A DNA stretch of 64,000 nt from Cyclobacteriaceae bacterium (GTDB lineage Bacteria; Bacteroidota; Bacteroidia; Cytophagales; Cyclobacteriaceae). The stretch lies in NCBI GenBank assembly GCA_028284125.1, contig JANQSI010000009.1, positions 186,001-250,000 on the forward strand, written 5' to 3'. A model generated the notes under the pieces. That model saw nothing but the letters and a program-made list of their open reading frames with translations. It did not search any database and had not been told where the DNA came from. Shown piece after piece: positions 1 to 8,897 of this stretch (positions are counted from its first letter, which is position 1; each line of letters begins with the position of its first letter). Both the position numbers and the translations under genes were made by a program.

Positions 1-639
1 GCTCTTTTTATGACAGATGCAACTCAGGCGGTTGGGAAAATGCCCCTGAATGTTAGGGAAATGGATATTGATATTATGGCTTTTTCCGGACATAAGTTCT
101 ATGGTCCTAAAGGTATTGGAGGTCTGTATCTACGAAGTAAGCGACCTTTCAAAGTGAAGCTGGAGGCATTGATCCATGGAGGTGGGCATGAGAGAGGTGT
201 CCGCAGCGGCACCTTGAACGTTCCGGGTATAGTAGGTTTAGGAGCTGCTGCAGAAGTAGCGCTTGAGGAAATGGAGGCAGACAAAGATCGGATTGGTATG
301 CTAAGAGATCAACTGGAACAAGCTTTTCTCAGTATGCCAGATACACTGCTTAATGGGCATCCAACAGAAAGACTTTACAACACTTCCAATATTTGTTTCA
401 AAGGAGCCGATGCAGATGCAATCATTGCTGGATTAGAAAACATAGCTGTTTCCAATGGGTCTGCCTGTAGCTCTACCAAAGTGGAACCCTCTCATGTTTT
501 AACCACTATGGGATTGAGAGAAACTGAAGCTTATTCGAGTTTGAGATTTAGCCTTGGGAGGTTTTCAAATCACTCTGATATTGAGAAATGTATCAAGGAA
601 GTGAGTATGAAGGTGGATAATTTGAGAGGAATGATTTAA
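1..639 (+). CDS. Cysteine desulfurase, 3' part only (possible DndA)
   Basis: This is the C-terminal part of a PLP-dependent cysteine desulfurase of the NifS/IscS class, which takes sulfur from L-cysteine as a persulfide. The reading frame is open to the first base and the codons before the first ATG fit the family (ALF before MTDATQAVGK), so the gene starts outside the window. Seen here: the PLP-lysine motif SGHKFYGPKG, the downstream GGGHERGVRSGT segment, and the catalytic-cysteine loop SNGSACSS followed by EPSHVL. It converges on the dnd operon and ends about 30 bp from it. DndA supplies sulfur to DndC in phosphorothioation systems, so DndA is the likely role. A housekeeping IscS-type enzyme cannot be excluded from this fragment. 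Confidence 0.9.
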   Translation, partial: ALFMTDATQAVGKMPLNVREMDIDIMAFSGHKFYGPKGIGGLYLRSKRPFKVKLEALIHGGGHERGVRSGTLNVPGIVGLGAAAEVALEEMEADKDRIGMLRDQLEQAFLSMPDTLLNGHPTERLYNTSNICFKGADADAIIAGLENIAVSNGSACSSTKVEPSHVLTTMGLRETEAYSSLRFSLGRFSNHSDIEKCIKEVSMKVDNLRGMI

Positions 640-666
640 AAAATTGATTCTCTAAATATCATCCAA

Positions 667-1623
667 CTAATCACGTATCTCAACGAAATTCGGGTAATAT
701 CTGTAAGTGGTTAAATATTTCTTTCTTTCTTCCTCTGGAATGAATGTGATTTTCTTAATACTTAGAAATCTGCTTGGATAGTTAGGTAAAAAGTTGTTCA
801 TAGCATCCAGTTCTTGGGTAGTTACAACCGGAGACTGAAGGTTTAGAAAGTCCTCTCCTGACCTTACGTAAGGTAGTTTGTTAATTTGAAGTTTTTTAAA
901 GTCTCTAGCCAATTCTTTCCTTAATAAATAACCACCATAAGTAAACATGGGTGCGCCATCTTGATATGTTATAAATATTAATTGATGGAACTCCAATTTT
1001 TCCTCATCACTTAGTGCTGCGTTTCTTGAAGATAGATTACTTTCAATACGATCTTTTATCATTTCCTGAACTAGTATGGGAGCATTTTTCTTAGTCAGTT
1101 CTTCCTTGGTCACATCTAGTCTACAAATGCCCTCAAAGTCTTTTTTAAATTTCTCTTCATTGTAAACATTTTCGCTCAGGTATCTATGAAATGAATAATT
1201 ACAAGTCAGTAAAAAGAAGCTTTCTGATGGAGCCTCAGAAAAGAATGTATCAATGTCTTCAAACATGTAAGGTTGCAGGCTTTGATCATAGTCTAGCCAA
1301 AGAATTTTTTTGCCAGTAGTCCAATTAATATTAGGAAGAACATCTGTTGTTTTTCCCCATTTCAGTTTGATGCAACTAAAAGGTTTATTGAACTCAAAAC
1401 GAAGCATATCATCCTCATTCATTTCAATATTGATCAAATTGGATAAACCTAACTCTTTATGAATCAATTTGAAGTCAGCAAAAAACACTGAACCCAACCC
1501 TATATAACCTAAATCCTTGTTTTGGTTAACTCCATATAACTCCTTAAGCAACTCAATAAATAGCTTGCGCTCAATTGATTTTGCAGGACGGTAGTGATAA
1601 TTAAAAATGTTATAAGATGCCAT
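667..1623 (-). CDS. Rossmann/methyltransferase-like protein of the dnd-linked module
   Basis: This 318-residue protein is the last gene of the dnd-headed minus-strand operon, 2 bp after the GHKL ATPase gene. Near residues 38-75 it has a glycine-rich strand-turn (YIGLGSVFFADF), then an acidic IEMNED and R-FEFNKPF. That layout resembles a SAM-dependent methyltransferase nucleotide-binding unit, and the region resembles bacterial proteins annotated as putative O-methyltransferases. A later ILWLDYD strand could be the motif IV position. I see no NPPY/DPPY, so it is not an obvious DNA amino-methyltransferase. Catalysis is unproven; it could be a SAM-binding sensor or a non-catalytic Rossmann protein. 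Its tight coupling to the ATPase gene suggests the two products act together. Confidence 0.6.
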   Translation of the reverse strand: MASYNIFNYHYRPAKSIERKLFIELLKELYGVNQNKDLGYIGLGSVFFADFKLIHKELGLSNLINIEMNEDDMLRFEFNKPFSCIKLKWGKTTDVLPNINWTTGKKILWLDYDQSLQPYMFEDIDTFFSEAPSESFFLLTCNYSFHRYLSENVYNEEKFKKDFEGICRLDVTKEELTKKNAPILVQEMIKDRIESNLSSRNAALSDEEKLEFHQLIFITYQDGAPMFTYGGYLLRKELARDFKKLQINKLPYVRSGEDFLNLQSPVVTTQELDAMNNFLPNYPSRFLSIKKITFIPEEERKKYLTTYRYYPNFVEIRD

Positions 1624-1625
1624 TC

Positions 1626-2951
1626 TTAATCTATTTCGTTCATCTTACAGTAATAATCAAACGTGATTGAGCCGACCTCCCCGTTTGCCGAAACACCTAG
1701 AAAGTCTTTGAGCTTCTCGACTTTTGCCTTATCTTTTTTATAGCTTATTCCAACATACTTATTGGCTTCTTTTTGAGCTTTTGTAGTGGGGAATGTGAAT
1801 GTCTCGGAATAATTTTTAACATGATCCTTTATCTCCATGATTTCAATTTTTTCTGAATCATTTATAATTGATTCTCCTTCATCTTTATCCTCAAGTTTTT
1901 TGAGGAAATTGATAACCTGTTTCATTGCTGTTAACATGGTAGGTCGAGCAGACTTAAAAACTGGATGATCGGAATCGATACCAGTTTTAGTTGTTGTCAT
2001 TGGTAGTTTGCTTGAATCTTTAGCACTAAAGAAAATGGCACCTCTAAACATTGCATAGTCATTGTGGTACTTAATGATATTTCCTTCATCTTCTTTCGTT
2101 TCTTTCCATCCAGTAGTAAAAGACTTGTCCGCCTCTAGTACCATCCGATCATTGCAGAATACATACCATCCTGCATGGCTAGGTGAATAGCTCCCCACGC
2201 CTGCATATATTCTAACATCAACATCACTAATCGTTTTTTGGATGTATAATGGTTTGAGACCATCTTTTTCCAAAAAAGAGATATCAGTTCTATTAATTGG
2301 CTGATCATTAATTCTTATTTCTAAATTTTTAAGAATACTATAGCTTAAGGCTAAGCCTAACTCCCGAGAAAGTTTTGCTTGAAATTCACGATTGCATAAT
2401 TCATCACTAATTGTAGGATATAGATCAGATATTGTTATTACCGTTCCGTCTTGTCCATTTAGTAATCGTTTTTCTGTGGGAATGTCATCATGCTCTAAGT
2501 AACTAAACATCCAGTCATCTTCATCTTTTATCCATTCATCTACGTTTATTTCGATAAGAAAATAATCCTCGGCGTTCCTTGATTCTATTAAGAAATGCTT
2601 TCCCATTTTAAAGAGCGCACGCTTCATGCCAACTCCAAATCTGCCAATTGAATGATCAACAAACTTAGCTTTTGGATCATTGGGTCTTCCGAACATGAAC
2701 GCATAGTTCTTTGCTACATCAAGTGAGAAGCCACCACAATTATCCCAAATTCTAAATTGGCTTTTTGAAAGAGTAATATCAACCTCGAGTCCATCGTAGT
2801 TTTGATTTGACTTCTTTAGATTTTTTGCACCATCAATACAGTTATCAGCTAAATCAATTATCGCTCTGTCCAGTCTAATATCTCTTGTAAGCATATCAAT
2901 GAAAAAGCTTTTAGTCGGATTGGCTTTTATTACATTCTGATCTTTACTCAT
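1626..2951 (-). CDS. MORC/Hsp90-like GHKL ATPase of the dnd-linked module
   Basis: This 441-residue protein begins with a GHKL ATPase domain. The N-box DLADNCIDGA lies near residue 34, the G1 box DNCGGF near residue 70, and the lid/G2 motif GRFGVGMKRA near residue 104. The second half resembles the S5-like transducer part of MutL/Hsp90/MORC proteins, followed by a lysine-rich C-terminus. Prokaryotic MORC-type GHKL ATPases are known partners of restriction-modification and other conflict systems, where ATP-driven dimerisation clamps DNA or gates effectors. Here it sits between the 156-residue protein (39 bp upstream) and the methyltransferase-like protein (2 bp downstream). Clamping of unmodified or invading DNA is an inference from the family. 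Confidence 0.85.
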   Translation of the reverse strand: MSKDQNVIKANPTKSFFIDMLTRDIRLDRAIIDLADNCIDGAKNLKKSNQNYDGLEVDITLSKSQFRIWDNCGGFSLDVAKNYAFMFGRPNDPKAKFVDHSIGRFGVGMKRALFKMGKHFLIESRNAEDYFLIEINVDEWIKDEDDWMFSYLEHDDIPTEKRLLNGQDGTVITISDLYPTISDELCNREFQAKLSRELGLALSYSILKNLEIRINDQPINRTDISFLEKDGLKPLYIQKTISDVDVRIYAGVGSYSPSHAGWYVFCNDRMVLEADKSFTTGWKETKEDEGNIIKYHNDYAMFRGAIFFSAKDSSKLPMTTTKTGIDSDHPVFKSARPTMLTAMKQVINFLKKLEDKDEGESIINDSEKIEIMEIKDHVKNYSETFTFPTTKAQKEANKYVGISYKKDKAKVEKLKDFLGVSANGEVGSITFDYYCKMNEID

Positions 2952-2990
2952 TTTCTTACTTTAATTCATTCCTTAAAATTCTTATACATC

Positions 2991-3461
2991 TTACTTTTCT
3001 AGTTTCTTCATCAGCTTATAAAATCCAATTAGAAAATTATCCAGAGTACGAGGAGGTTCAGGAAAGTGTTCTGTTAAAACCTTAAAACCTCCATTTGCAT
3101 ATTGATTTAACTCTTTCATGCCCTGATCGCTCAAACTGGTTGGAGAAGTGGGACTGATTAATATTTTCAGTTGATTATCCAGCGCTTTTCTTTCCTTAAG
3201 AGACACCCCTAATCTTTCAAGTTCTTTTTTCACAAATAGTGCTACAATAAAATGCCTATTGCCTTGATATTCATTTGGGAAAGATTGGATTATCTCTGTA
3301 GTCTCTGAGTTAGATAAACTTTCTTTTCTTGGTTTGGCAAGACCACACATCAGACAGAAATAATAAATATCAAAATCCAGTTCAAAACCAGTTCCACTAC
3401 CCTTTCGACTCTGAATATTTTTAAACCAGTCCTTTGATTTTCTAGGTATACTAAATGCCAT
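2991..3461 (-). CDS. 156-residue protein of unknown function between two ATPases
   Basis: I do not recognise this small soluble protein. It has a basic N-terminus (FSIPRKSKDW), a compact helical segment with FELDFDIYYFCLMCGLA around residues 26-42, and further predicted helices to the C-terminus. It has no signal peptide or membrane helix. The segment SGTGFELDFDIYYF with its following helix vaguely recalls DndE-type small DNA-binding proteins, but that is only an impression. The gene begins 11 bp after the SMC-like ATPase gene and ends 39 bp before the GHKL gene. It is therefore probably a dedicated subunit, comparable to the small middle components that accompany ABC ATPases in three-component conflict systems. 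Its function is unassigned. Confidence 0.75.
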   Translation of the reverse strand: MAFSIPRKSKDWFKNIQSRKGSGTGFELDFDIYYFCLMCGLAKPRKESLSNSETTEIIQSFPNEYQGNRHFIVALFVKKELERLGVSLKERKALDNQLKILISPTSPTSLSDQGMKELNQYANGGFKVLTEHFPEPPRTLDNFLIGFYKLMKKLEK

Positions 3462-3472
3462 AGCCTTCTGAG

Positions 3473-5440
3473 TTACTCATCATCTGAATGGAAAGAATTA
3501 AAAAATTTTTGTCCAATAACTGCAACAGAATCCTCTGTTTCGATAATATCAAAATTCCTTCTTGTCGATTCCTCAAGTTGATCATCTCCTTTCCTAAACA
3601 GCGTAATAAAGAACGGTGGCTCTGATGCAGCTTTAATTAATGGAGTTGTAAAGCCTTGTCTTTCACTAGAAATAATAAAACAAATGAATTGATCACTTAA
3701 TTTGGGTATCAGCCTTCCTATTTCCGGACGAATGTCCAAATCAATTGGACCAGATGGACTATCCACAACTGACGGAAGAACATGATTAGAATTAAACAAC
3801 AAAGAAGACAAAAATGCATAGCCAACCGCAAGAGTCTCTCCAGCACTTCCACTATCTTTCTCCATAAGTCTAATACTTCGATCAATTCTATCAACTCGCA
3901 CGTTATTATTAGGCATTACTTTTTCAACTTTATCATTTGTTTGCTCCTTAATCTCCTCGCTTAAAAGTTCTTTCGATTGCTCAAAAGCTCTATCTATAAT
4001 ATTCTGAAGGATGTCTTTTTTTCTTTTGAGGTCAATAGTATTAGTAGTTTCTGCCAGCGCATCCTCAGCCTCTTCAAGTCTCTTTTTTAAGATCTCTGGA
4101 TTCCATGAGCGATCTGATTGATTACCAACATCACTGTATTTTTCGTTTCCTTTTACAAGTTTGTTTTGTTCGGCTGTCAGAGATACAATCTGATCGTGTA
4201 TCTTCTTAATTGCCGGGTCTTTGCCGCTAGCTGAGAGTTTGACAGCATCTAATTTCTGGAGAGCTTGTGACACTTTATCTTGTGAAGTTCCAACGACCTT
4301 AACTGCTTTTACTAATTCATTATTAGATAACTGTCCTTTGGCATTTATTCTACTATTAATGTCTGATTTCATCGCATTGATGGTCGCTATTTCCTCTGAG
4401 CCTAAATATTGATCAGCTCCTTTCCTTATAGTTTCACCAATTTCCTTATCTATATGCCTTCCACAAATGCAGTGAGGTTCCTCTGCTATCTCCTCAAAAA
4501 ATTCTCTTGCTGCAATACCAGGTAGCTTCACCCGATCAAAACTTGCCTTGAGCTCAGTAATTGAAAGATCAAATCTATTTGATAGTTCTGATGGATTTTT
4601 TATTAAATCAGATAATGCTTTTGTAACCTGACGCAGATTTGCTTGTGTTTTTGCAAGTATCTTTTCTGCCTTATCGTGTTTTTCTCGTTCTTCTGTATCC
4701 TTCTTGATTTCCTCCGAGAATTGATGCTTTAAATCTTCGATTTGAGAGGATATTTTATCTAGTTTCTCCTCATCAATCTTTTTGCTTTTTTCAACTATTT
4801 CAAGGTGTTCCTTGATTTGATTCACCCTAGTTTGTCTCCGGCTCTTTTCTTTTTCTCCACCTTTTGATCCGGATTGATCAGCCTTAGCTTTCCAAAAATC
4901 CTCAATCCGCTCACTCATTTGCTTTAGCACAGGTAATTGGTATAGCACTTCTATTGCATCTTGTGCATTAGTAGAATGAGGGTTAAGTAACTGAGCTGCT
5001 AGCTCACCATCAAAAATCAATAACTTGACAAATTCAGGCTTAAGAAAAGGAACCAATTCATCTGGAAGATTAAATCCTTTATCTGTCCCAACAGTTGATG
5101 TTGTCCAATAAGTCGGAATTTCCTCATCTTGTGTAAAATCGAATTCTATTCTAATGGTGAGCCTTCGATTCGAATGCCTCAACTTCAATTCAAAAGATCC
5201 GGAAGAAGTATTAGAATTCTTTTTAAAGGAATTCGGCTTATCAAAGGAATTTGTCCACATTAAAGGACCGCTTAAGGCCGCTCTTAGAAGCTTTAAAGTT
5301 GTTGTTTTTCCAGTGCCATTTGGCATTTGAACTAATGAAATCTTATATACTTCATCTTCATTCTTTTCAAAGGAAATATTATGATCTGGACACCTTAAAC
5401 CCTCTGCAGTCCAGCCTAATATGGTAAGCGATGTGCTCAT
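3473..5440 (-). CDS. SMC/Rad50-like ABC ATPase with central CxC motif
   Basis: This is a 655-residue ABC ATPase of the SMC/Rad50/DndD architecture. Walker A (NGTGKTTTLK) is near residue 41, a Q-loop-like LLIFDGELAAQLL near residue 135, and two coiled-coil arms run about 190-275 and 375-500. Between the arms lies HCICGRH near residue 325, a CxC motif at the hinge that could form a zinc-hook-like contact. The ABC signature-like GSAGETLA is near residue 532 and Walker B (LPSVVDSP) near residue 558. It is the second such ATPase in this operon after DndD. Its start overlaps the preceding 70-residue gene by 4 bp (ATGA), implying coupled translation. It probably links ATP hydrolysis to DNA scanning or effector gating; the exact role is unknown. 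Confidence 0.85.
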   Translation of the reverse strand: MSTSLTILGWTAEGLRCPDHNISFEKNEDEVYKISLVQMPNGTGKTTTLKLLRAALSGPLMWTNSFDKPNSFKKNSNTSSGSFELKLRHSNRRLTIRIEFDFTQDEEIPTYWTTSTVGTDKGFNLPDELVPFLKPEFVKLLIFDGELAAQLLNPHSTNAQDAIEVLYQLPVLKQMSERIEDFWKAKADQSGSKGGEKEKSRRQTRVNQIKEHLEIVEKSKKIDEEKLDKISSQIEDLKHQFSEEIKKDTEEREKHDKAEKILAKTQANLRQVTKALSDLIKNPSELSNRFDLSITELKASFDRVKLPGIAAREFFEEIAEEPHCICGRHIDKEIGETIRKGADQYLGSEEIATINAMKSDINSRINAKGQLSNNELVKAVKVVGTSQDKVSQALQKLDAVKLSASGKDPAIKKIHDQIVSLTAEQNKLVKGNEKYSDVGNQSDRSWNPEILKKRLEEAEDALAETTNTIDLKRKKDILQNIIDRAFEQSKELLSEEIKEQTNDKVEKVMPNNNVRVDRIDRSIRLMEKDSGSAGETLAVGYAFLSSLLFNSNHVLPSVVDSPSGPIDLDIRPEIGRLIPKLSDQFICFIISSERQGFTTPLIKAASEPPFFITLFRKGDDQLEESTRRNFDIIETEDSVAVIGQKFFNSFHSDDE

Positions 5441-5649
5441 TCAAAGTCATCATTGTTTTCACCTAACTCAACGCTGTTAAAGCTTATCTCACACCTTTCC
5501 GAATACCTAGAAGCATCATTGATATTCTCATTCCCATTTACAACATTATCCATCCATGAGAGTAACTTACTTGCGAGTTCTGGTTTCTGATTTGCGTCAA
5601 AAACAGCCTGCTCCAATGCTTTTTTAATCTTATCATTGACCATGATCAT
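5437..5649 (-). CDS. Small acidic protein (about 70 aa) coupled to the SMC-like ATPase
   Basis: This small acidic protein has an N-terminal amphipathic helix (DKIKKALEQAVFDANQ) and a polar tail ending NNDDFE. The ATG codons at 5649 and 5643 are both possible starts, and both lie inside the 3' end of the helicase gene. Its stop overlaps the ATG of the SMC-like ATPase by 4 bp. Such sandwiching strongly suggests a real translated subunit. Tiny proteins are known to accompany ABC ATPases in DNA-modification-linked and three-component conflict systems, so an adaptor or regulator of the ATPase is plausible. I cannot assign a family from the sequence alone. Confidence 0.7.
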   Translation of the reverse strand: MIMVNDKIKKALEQAVFDANQKPELASKLLSWMDNVVNGNENINDASRYSERCEISFNSVELGENNDDFE

Positions 5650-7702
5650 CTTTAGGTTTAATTGACGATAGACTACTTAAAAACTGCATTCGTTCTTCAT
5701 CAGCATTAGGGAAAGAGTTATTATCCTCGTTGTTTTCTCTAACAAAATCCATCACATTGGCAGTTTTATTAGGGTTATTTGGATCCAATCTCAAACACCG
5801 TCCAATTCGTTGAATAGTTTCTAATTGTGCGCGGGAAGAAGAGACAAGAATAACTGTATTTAGGCTGGGTATATCAATTCCTTCAGAGAGCCTGTGACAG
5901 GTTAGCAGACAATCAATCTGTCCATTTGAAAATCTTGATAGAATTTCAGAATCATCTCCTCCGAAATAACTATGAAAATCTGTCTTAAATTGATGGACTA
6001 TATCCAGAATTTCTTCACCATATTCTTTCGTTTCAACGAAAATTATGCACTTGTCTAATAGATGTAGATTAGAAGAAATGAACTCCCTGAATGCTGGGAT
6101 TTTACCCTCCGAAGTTTTATATACCTTCGAGATTGCAGTCCAAAACTCCTCGTCAGTCATCGGTTCACCACTCTTCAAACTAGCAGCTCTTCTCTTGTAA
6201 ACTTGTTTAAGTCTACTTCTATCATTTGGTGTTAACCTATACGATACTGGCTGATAATCAAAAGGACTAAGAATACCTCTTTCAATAGCTTTATCAAGTC
6301 CAAATTCAAAAATAATTGGACCAATATGCCGGTTTATGAAATCCGTTCCACTTTGATCGTACTCACGTTCTGGTGTTGCACTTAATCCTAAACGATAGCG
6401 AACTTCATTAGATAGACCATCGAGCCTTTTTTGATTTCCATGACTCCCCAGTTTATGTATCTCGTCATGAATCAAAAGTGTCTTTTTACCTTCATCGGTA
6501 TTAATATCAGACATTCCAAGATGAAGTTGCAACCTAGAGGTCAGTAGAATTTTATTATCAGAATCATTTCTAAAGCGTTCGCTCTCTTTATGAATTCCAT
6601 ACTGTCTAAGTATTGACCAATTTAAATCTGATTCTATCACGAGGATTATCAGTTGCCTGTACCATTGCTCTAACAAGTCCGTTCCATCACAAGAAATAAT
6701 GATAGAATCAATTGATCCGTGTTCAATTAATTGTGAACAAATTCTTAGTGCAGTTCTAGTCTTACCTGTTCCTGTGGCCATATTTAATATACCACGTTCT
6801 GACTCCAAAAATTTACTCACTGCCTTATCTTGATGACGCCATTTGCTCAAAGCCTCATTCTTTGAGGATACTGATAAAGTGCCCGATTGACCTGATCTGT
6901 ATTTTTCAGTTAAACTCCTCAAAACTTCCTCAACCTTTGATGGATCAGAGCCTCTTGATTTGTATTCTTTGATAACTTCATCTGCAAGACGACATTCCTC
7001 TTCAACCAATTCTTTGAGTTTTTTTTGGGGAAATCGATTGTTAATGGCAACCTTAATTTTCTCAATGGGGATTACTCTAACAGCTTCAGATGTTCCATTC
7101 CAAGTTTCTTCGAAGAGCTGAATCATTTCATCAATTCTCTCTTTGGATATTCCTCCCGTAACCCAAGAATACTCGGTCCATAAGGTTTCGACATTATACT
7201 GAAGTGCGTATTGGGAGAAATTTACAGACCCATTAAAAGCAGCTTGGTTTAAATTTTCATCTGTAAAAATTCCAAACTTATGATGAACGATTCCTACCTT
7301 ATTCTTTCGAGGTTTTACAGCTATTACTTGTAATCTCTCAGATGAAATCAGCCACGAAAGACAGTTAAAAAAATGTTTATCTCTTTTAGTAAGTGTTTTA
7401 GCTAAATCCTCTAAATCTGACAATAACCTCTGTTCATACTGCTCATCCAGTTCATCTTTTTGACCCTCAAGAATTGCGTTCTTATCCTTATCAACAAGGC
7501 TATCATTAATGATAAACCTCATTCTCCCGCCATTTATTAAAAACCTGGCAAATCCAACAGCAAGCACCTTAAATCCGGTAGATCGAAAGTAGCCTAGGCC
7601 TAAGTCAAAGTTTATGCTGTTAGTTAGCGCCTCAATAAAAAAATCACTTGGCTCATTTCTACCAGAAGCATATACCGGTTTAAAGTCAGCATCTTTAAGC
7701 AT
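5633..7702 (-). CDS. PLD-domain plus SF2 DEAD/DEAH-like helicase
   Basis: This 689-residue fusion has an N-terminal single phospholipase D-type (HKD) domain with HHKFGIF and a following NGSVNFS near residues 145-170. An SF2 helicase follows: motif I ATGTGKT near residue 310, motif II as DEIH near residue 415, motif III GLSATPER, and motif VI QRIGRCLRLD near residue 630. PLD-SF2 fusions occur in restriction and phage-defence operons, where they unwind or translocate DNA and may cleave through the PLD unit. The gene starts 3 bp after the Mrr-like nuclease gene and overlaps the next small gene. Helicase families described as Dnd-associated restriction factors exist and this may be one. It is not DndH-like in overall build. 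Confidence 0.88.
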   Translation of the reverse strand: MLKDADFKPVYASGRNEPSDFFIEALTNSINFDLGLGYFRSTGFKVLAVGFARFLINGGRMRFIINDSLVDKDKNAILEGQKDELDEQYEQRLLSDLEDLAKTLTKRDKHFFNCLSWLISSERLQVIAVKPRKNKVGIVHHKFGIFTDENLNQAAFNGSVNFSQYALQYNVETLWTEYSWVTGGISKERIDEMIQLFEETWNGTSEAVRVIPIEKIKVAINNRFPQKKLKELVEEECRLADEVIKEYKSRGSDPSKVEEVLRSLTEKYRSGQSGTLSVSSKNEALSKWRHQDKAVSKFLESERGILNMATGTGKTRTALRICSQLIEHGSIDSIIISCDGTDLLEQWYRQLIILVIESDLNWSILRQYGIHKESERFRNDSDNKILLTSRLQLHLGMSDINTDEGKKTLLIHDEIHKLGSHGNQKRLDGLSNEVRYRLGLSATPEREYDQSGTDFINRHIGPIIFEFGLDKAIERGILSPFDYQPVSYRLTPNDRSRLKQVYKRRAASLKSGEPMTDEEFWTAISKVYKTSEGKIPAFREFISSNLHLLDKCIIFVETKEYGEEILDIVHQFKTDFHSYFGGDDSEILSRFSNGQIDCLLTCHRLSEGIDIPSLNTVILVSSSRAQLETIQRIGRCLRLDPNNPNKTANVMDFVRENNEDNNSFPNADEERMQFLSSLSSIKPKDDHGQ

Positions 7703-7705
7703 ACT

Positions 7706-8530
7706 TTATTCATTATTTTGAAGTACCAAGTCCATCGCATTAGTATAAATTGGCAAATCTTCCCTTTCAACCCCGAACCTTTTCTCGATCATCAATTCTA
7801 CAATTCCATTACCATCCACCAATATTATTGGAACGGCTCCAGCTTGAAATGATACGTCTTTAGCCTCTCGCGAAAACCTAGAAGTTGTGAAAAATATACC
7901 CTGTTGAAACCTTCCTTGAATATCACCCCTAAATTGACTGATCTTGGGTCTACCTACTGTGGCTGACCAACGTTTGCATTCGAATGCAACTTGCATTGTC
8001 GCAAGACCAATCCTGAGCTCTCCATAACCATCAATACCCCCATCCTTAGTCTTTTGAGTTACTTTGACGTTTTTAAACCCATACACAGCCAATAGCTTAC
8101 GACAAAAGTGTTCAAATTCCAAAGGATCGATTTCTTGTAGTTGGCTTAATATGGAGTGTTTGAAGTTTATTAGGTACTTCTTGTGAAGTTCTTTTATTTC
8201 TTCATACTTAGCCACCTTTTTAGCCTGTGGCTTGTGCTGTTCCTGCAGCATTGGATGATTTACTCCTTTCAACCAATAAGTTCCATCCTTTAAAAAGACG
8301 AAATGCTTCGATTTGTGAGCGGTAGGAAAATCTAAATTAACACTGTGTCTCCTTAATTGCGTTCTTACAATATGCTCAGGATTGATTGCCTTAAACCTGT
8401 AAAGATCGTCTTCCACAATTCTGTTGTAGAGTTCTTTAGCTCTCATCGGAGCTCCTTCACGTTTGAGGGCTTCTTCTATTGCCTGATTAATTGTTCGTCT
8501 TTTCATTAGTTCACGATAATCCGCTTTCAA
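7706..8530 (-). CDS. HARE-HTH plus Mrr-type restriction endonuclease
   Basis: This 274-residue nuclease has an N-terminal HARE-HTH winged-helix domain (about residues 10-80, with GAPMRAKELYNRI and an ending like DGTYWLKG). HARE-HTH domains are known from proteins that read or write epigenetic DNA marks. The C-terminal half is an Mrr/PD-(D/E)xK endonuclease: LEFEHFCRKLL, the GGIDG motif with the catalytic Asp near residue 165, then AFECKRW carrying the ExK near residue 184, and a QGIFFTTSRFS strand. The gene overlaps the end of dndE by 20 bp, so it is translationally linked to the modification core. A phosphorothioate-sensitive or phosphorothioate-gated nuclease is the natural inference. It could cut DNA lacking, or carrying, the mark. 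Confidence 0.88.
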   Translation of the reverse strand: MKADYRELMKRRTINQAIEEALKREGAPMRAKELYNRIVEDDLYRFKAINPEHIVRTQLRRHSVNLDFPTAHKSKHFVFLKDGTYWLKGVNHPMLQEQHKPQAKKVAKYEEIKELHKKYLINFKHSILSQLQEIDPLEFEHFCRKLLAVYGFKNVKVTQKTKDGGIDGYGELRIGLATMQVAFECKRWSATVGRPKISQFRGDIQGRFQQGIFFTTSRFSREAKDVSFQAGAVPIILVDGNGIVELMIEKRFGVEREDLPIYTNAMDLVLQNNE

Positions 8531-8897
8531 TTTTCTGAATTAGAAAATCAGTTCCAGATGACCCACCCATATTTTCCACTTCTTTAGAAAGTGTTTCAAG
8601 TCCATCATCTATATGCAACTTGACCAGTTTCGGAATATCCCGATCTGATTTATGGAGGTTGTAGTGTGTACAAAGCATCGCGATGTAAAAGCTGGCATAC
8701 TCACCAAAAAGCACTTTGCGGCTGTATTCCTTGCCTTGGGCATCACTTAAATCATCCAAACTCAATTTTCTATCCATCGATAGTGAATAGGCAAAGGCTA
8801 TACGGGCAATTACGTTTTCAGCGCCAAGGTTAAGCTTTCGCGTAAGGTTTATTACTCGTTCTTTATTCTCCCTGGAAGTTTTGATGCTATTAAACAT
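8511..8897 (-). CDS. dndE: DNA sulfur modification protein DndE
   Basis: This is a DndE family protein of about 128 residues, starting at the ATG at 8897, where MFNSIKTSRENKERV matches the usual family start. An upstream ATG at 8924 would add nine residues. Visible family features are the SRENKERVI N-terminus, a helix with ARIAFAYSLS, and GKEYSRKVLFGEYASFYIAML. DndE is a small helical DNA-binding subunit of the DndCDE complex that inserts sulfur into the DNA backbone. The start overlaps the end of dndD by 8 bp, and the end overlaps the HARE/Mrr nuclease gene, consistent with one transcript. Confidence 0.9.
   Translation of the reverse strand: MFNSIKTSRENKERVINLTRKLNLGAENVIARIAFAYSLSMDRKLSLDDLSDAQGKEYSRKVLFGEYASFYIAMLCTHYNLHKSDRDIPKLVKLHIDDGLETLSKEVENMGGSSGTDFLIQKIESGLS

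Noticed and set aside
5633-7702. Reading the helicase as DndH or the SMC-like ATPase as DndF/DndG
   Set aside because: The PLD-SF2 layout and the coiled-coil CxC ATPase do not match the builds I know for DndF, DndG or DndH; recorded as a different module.
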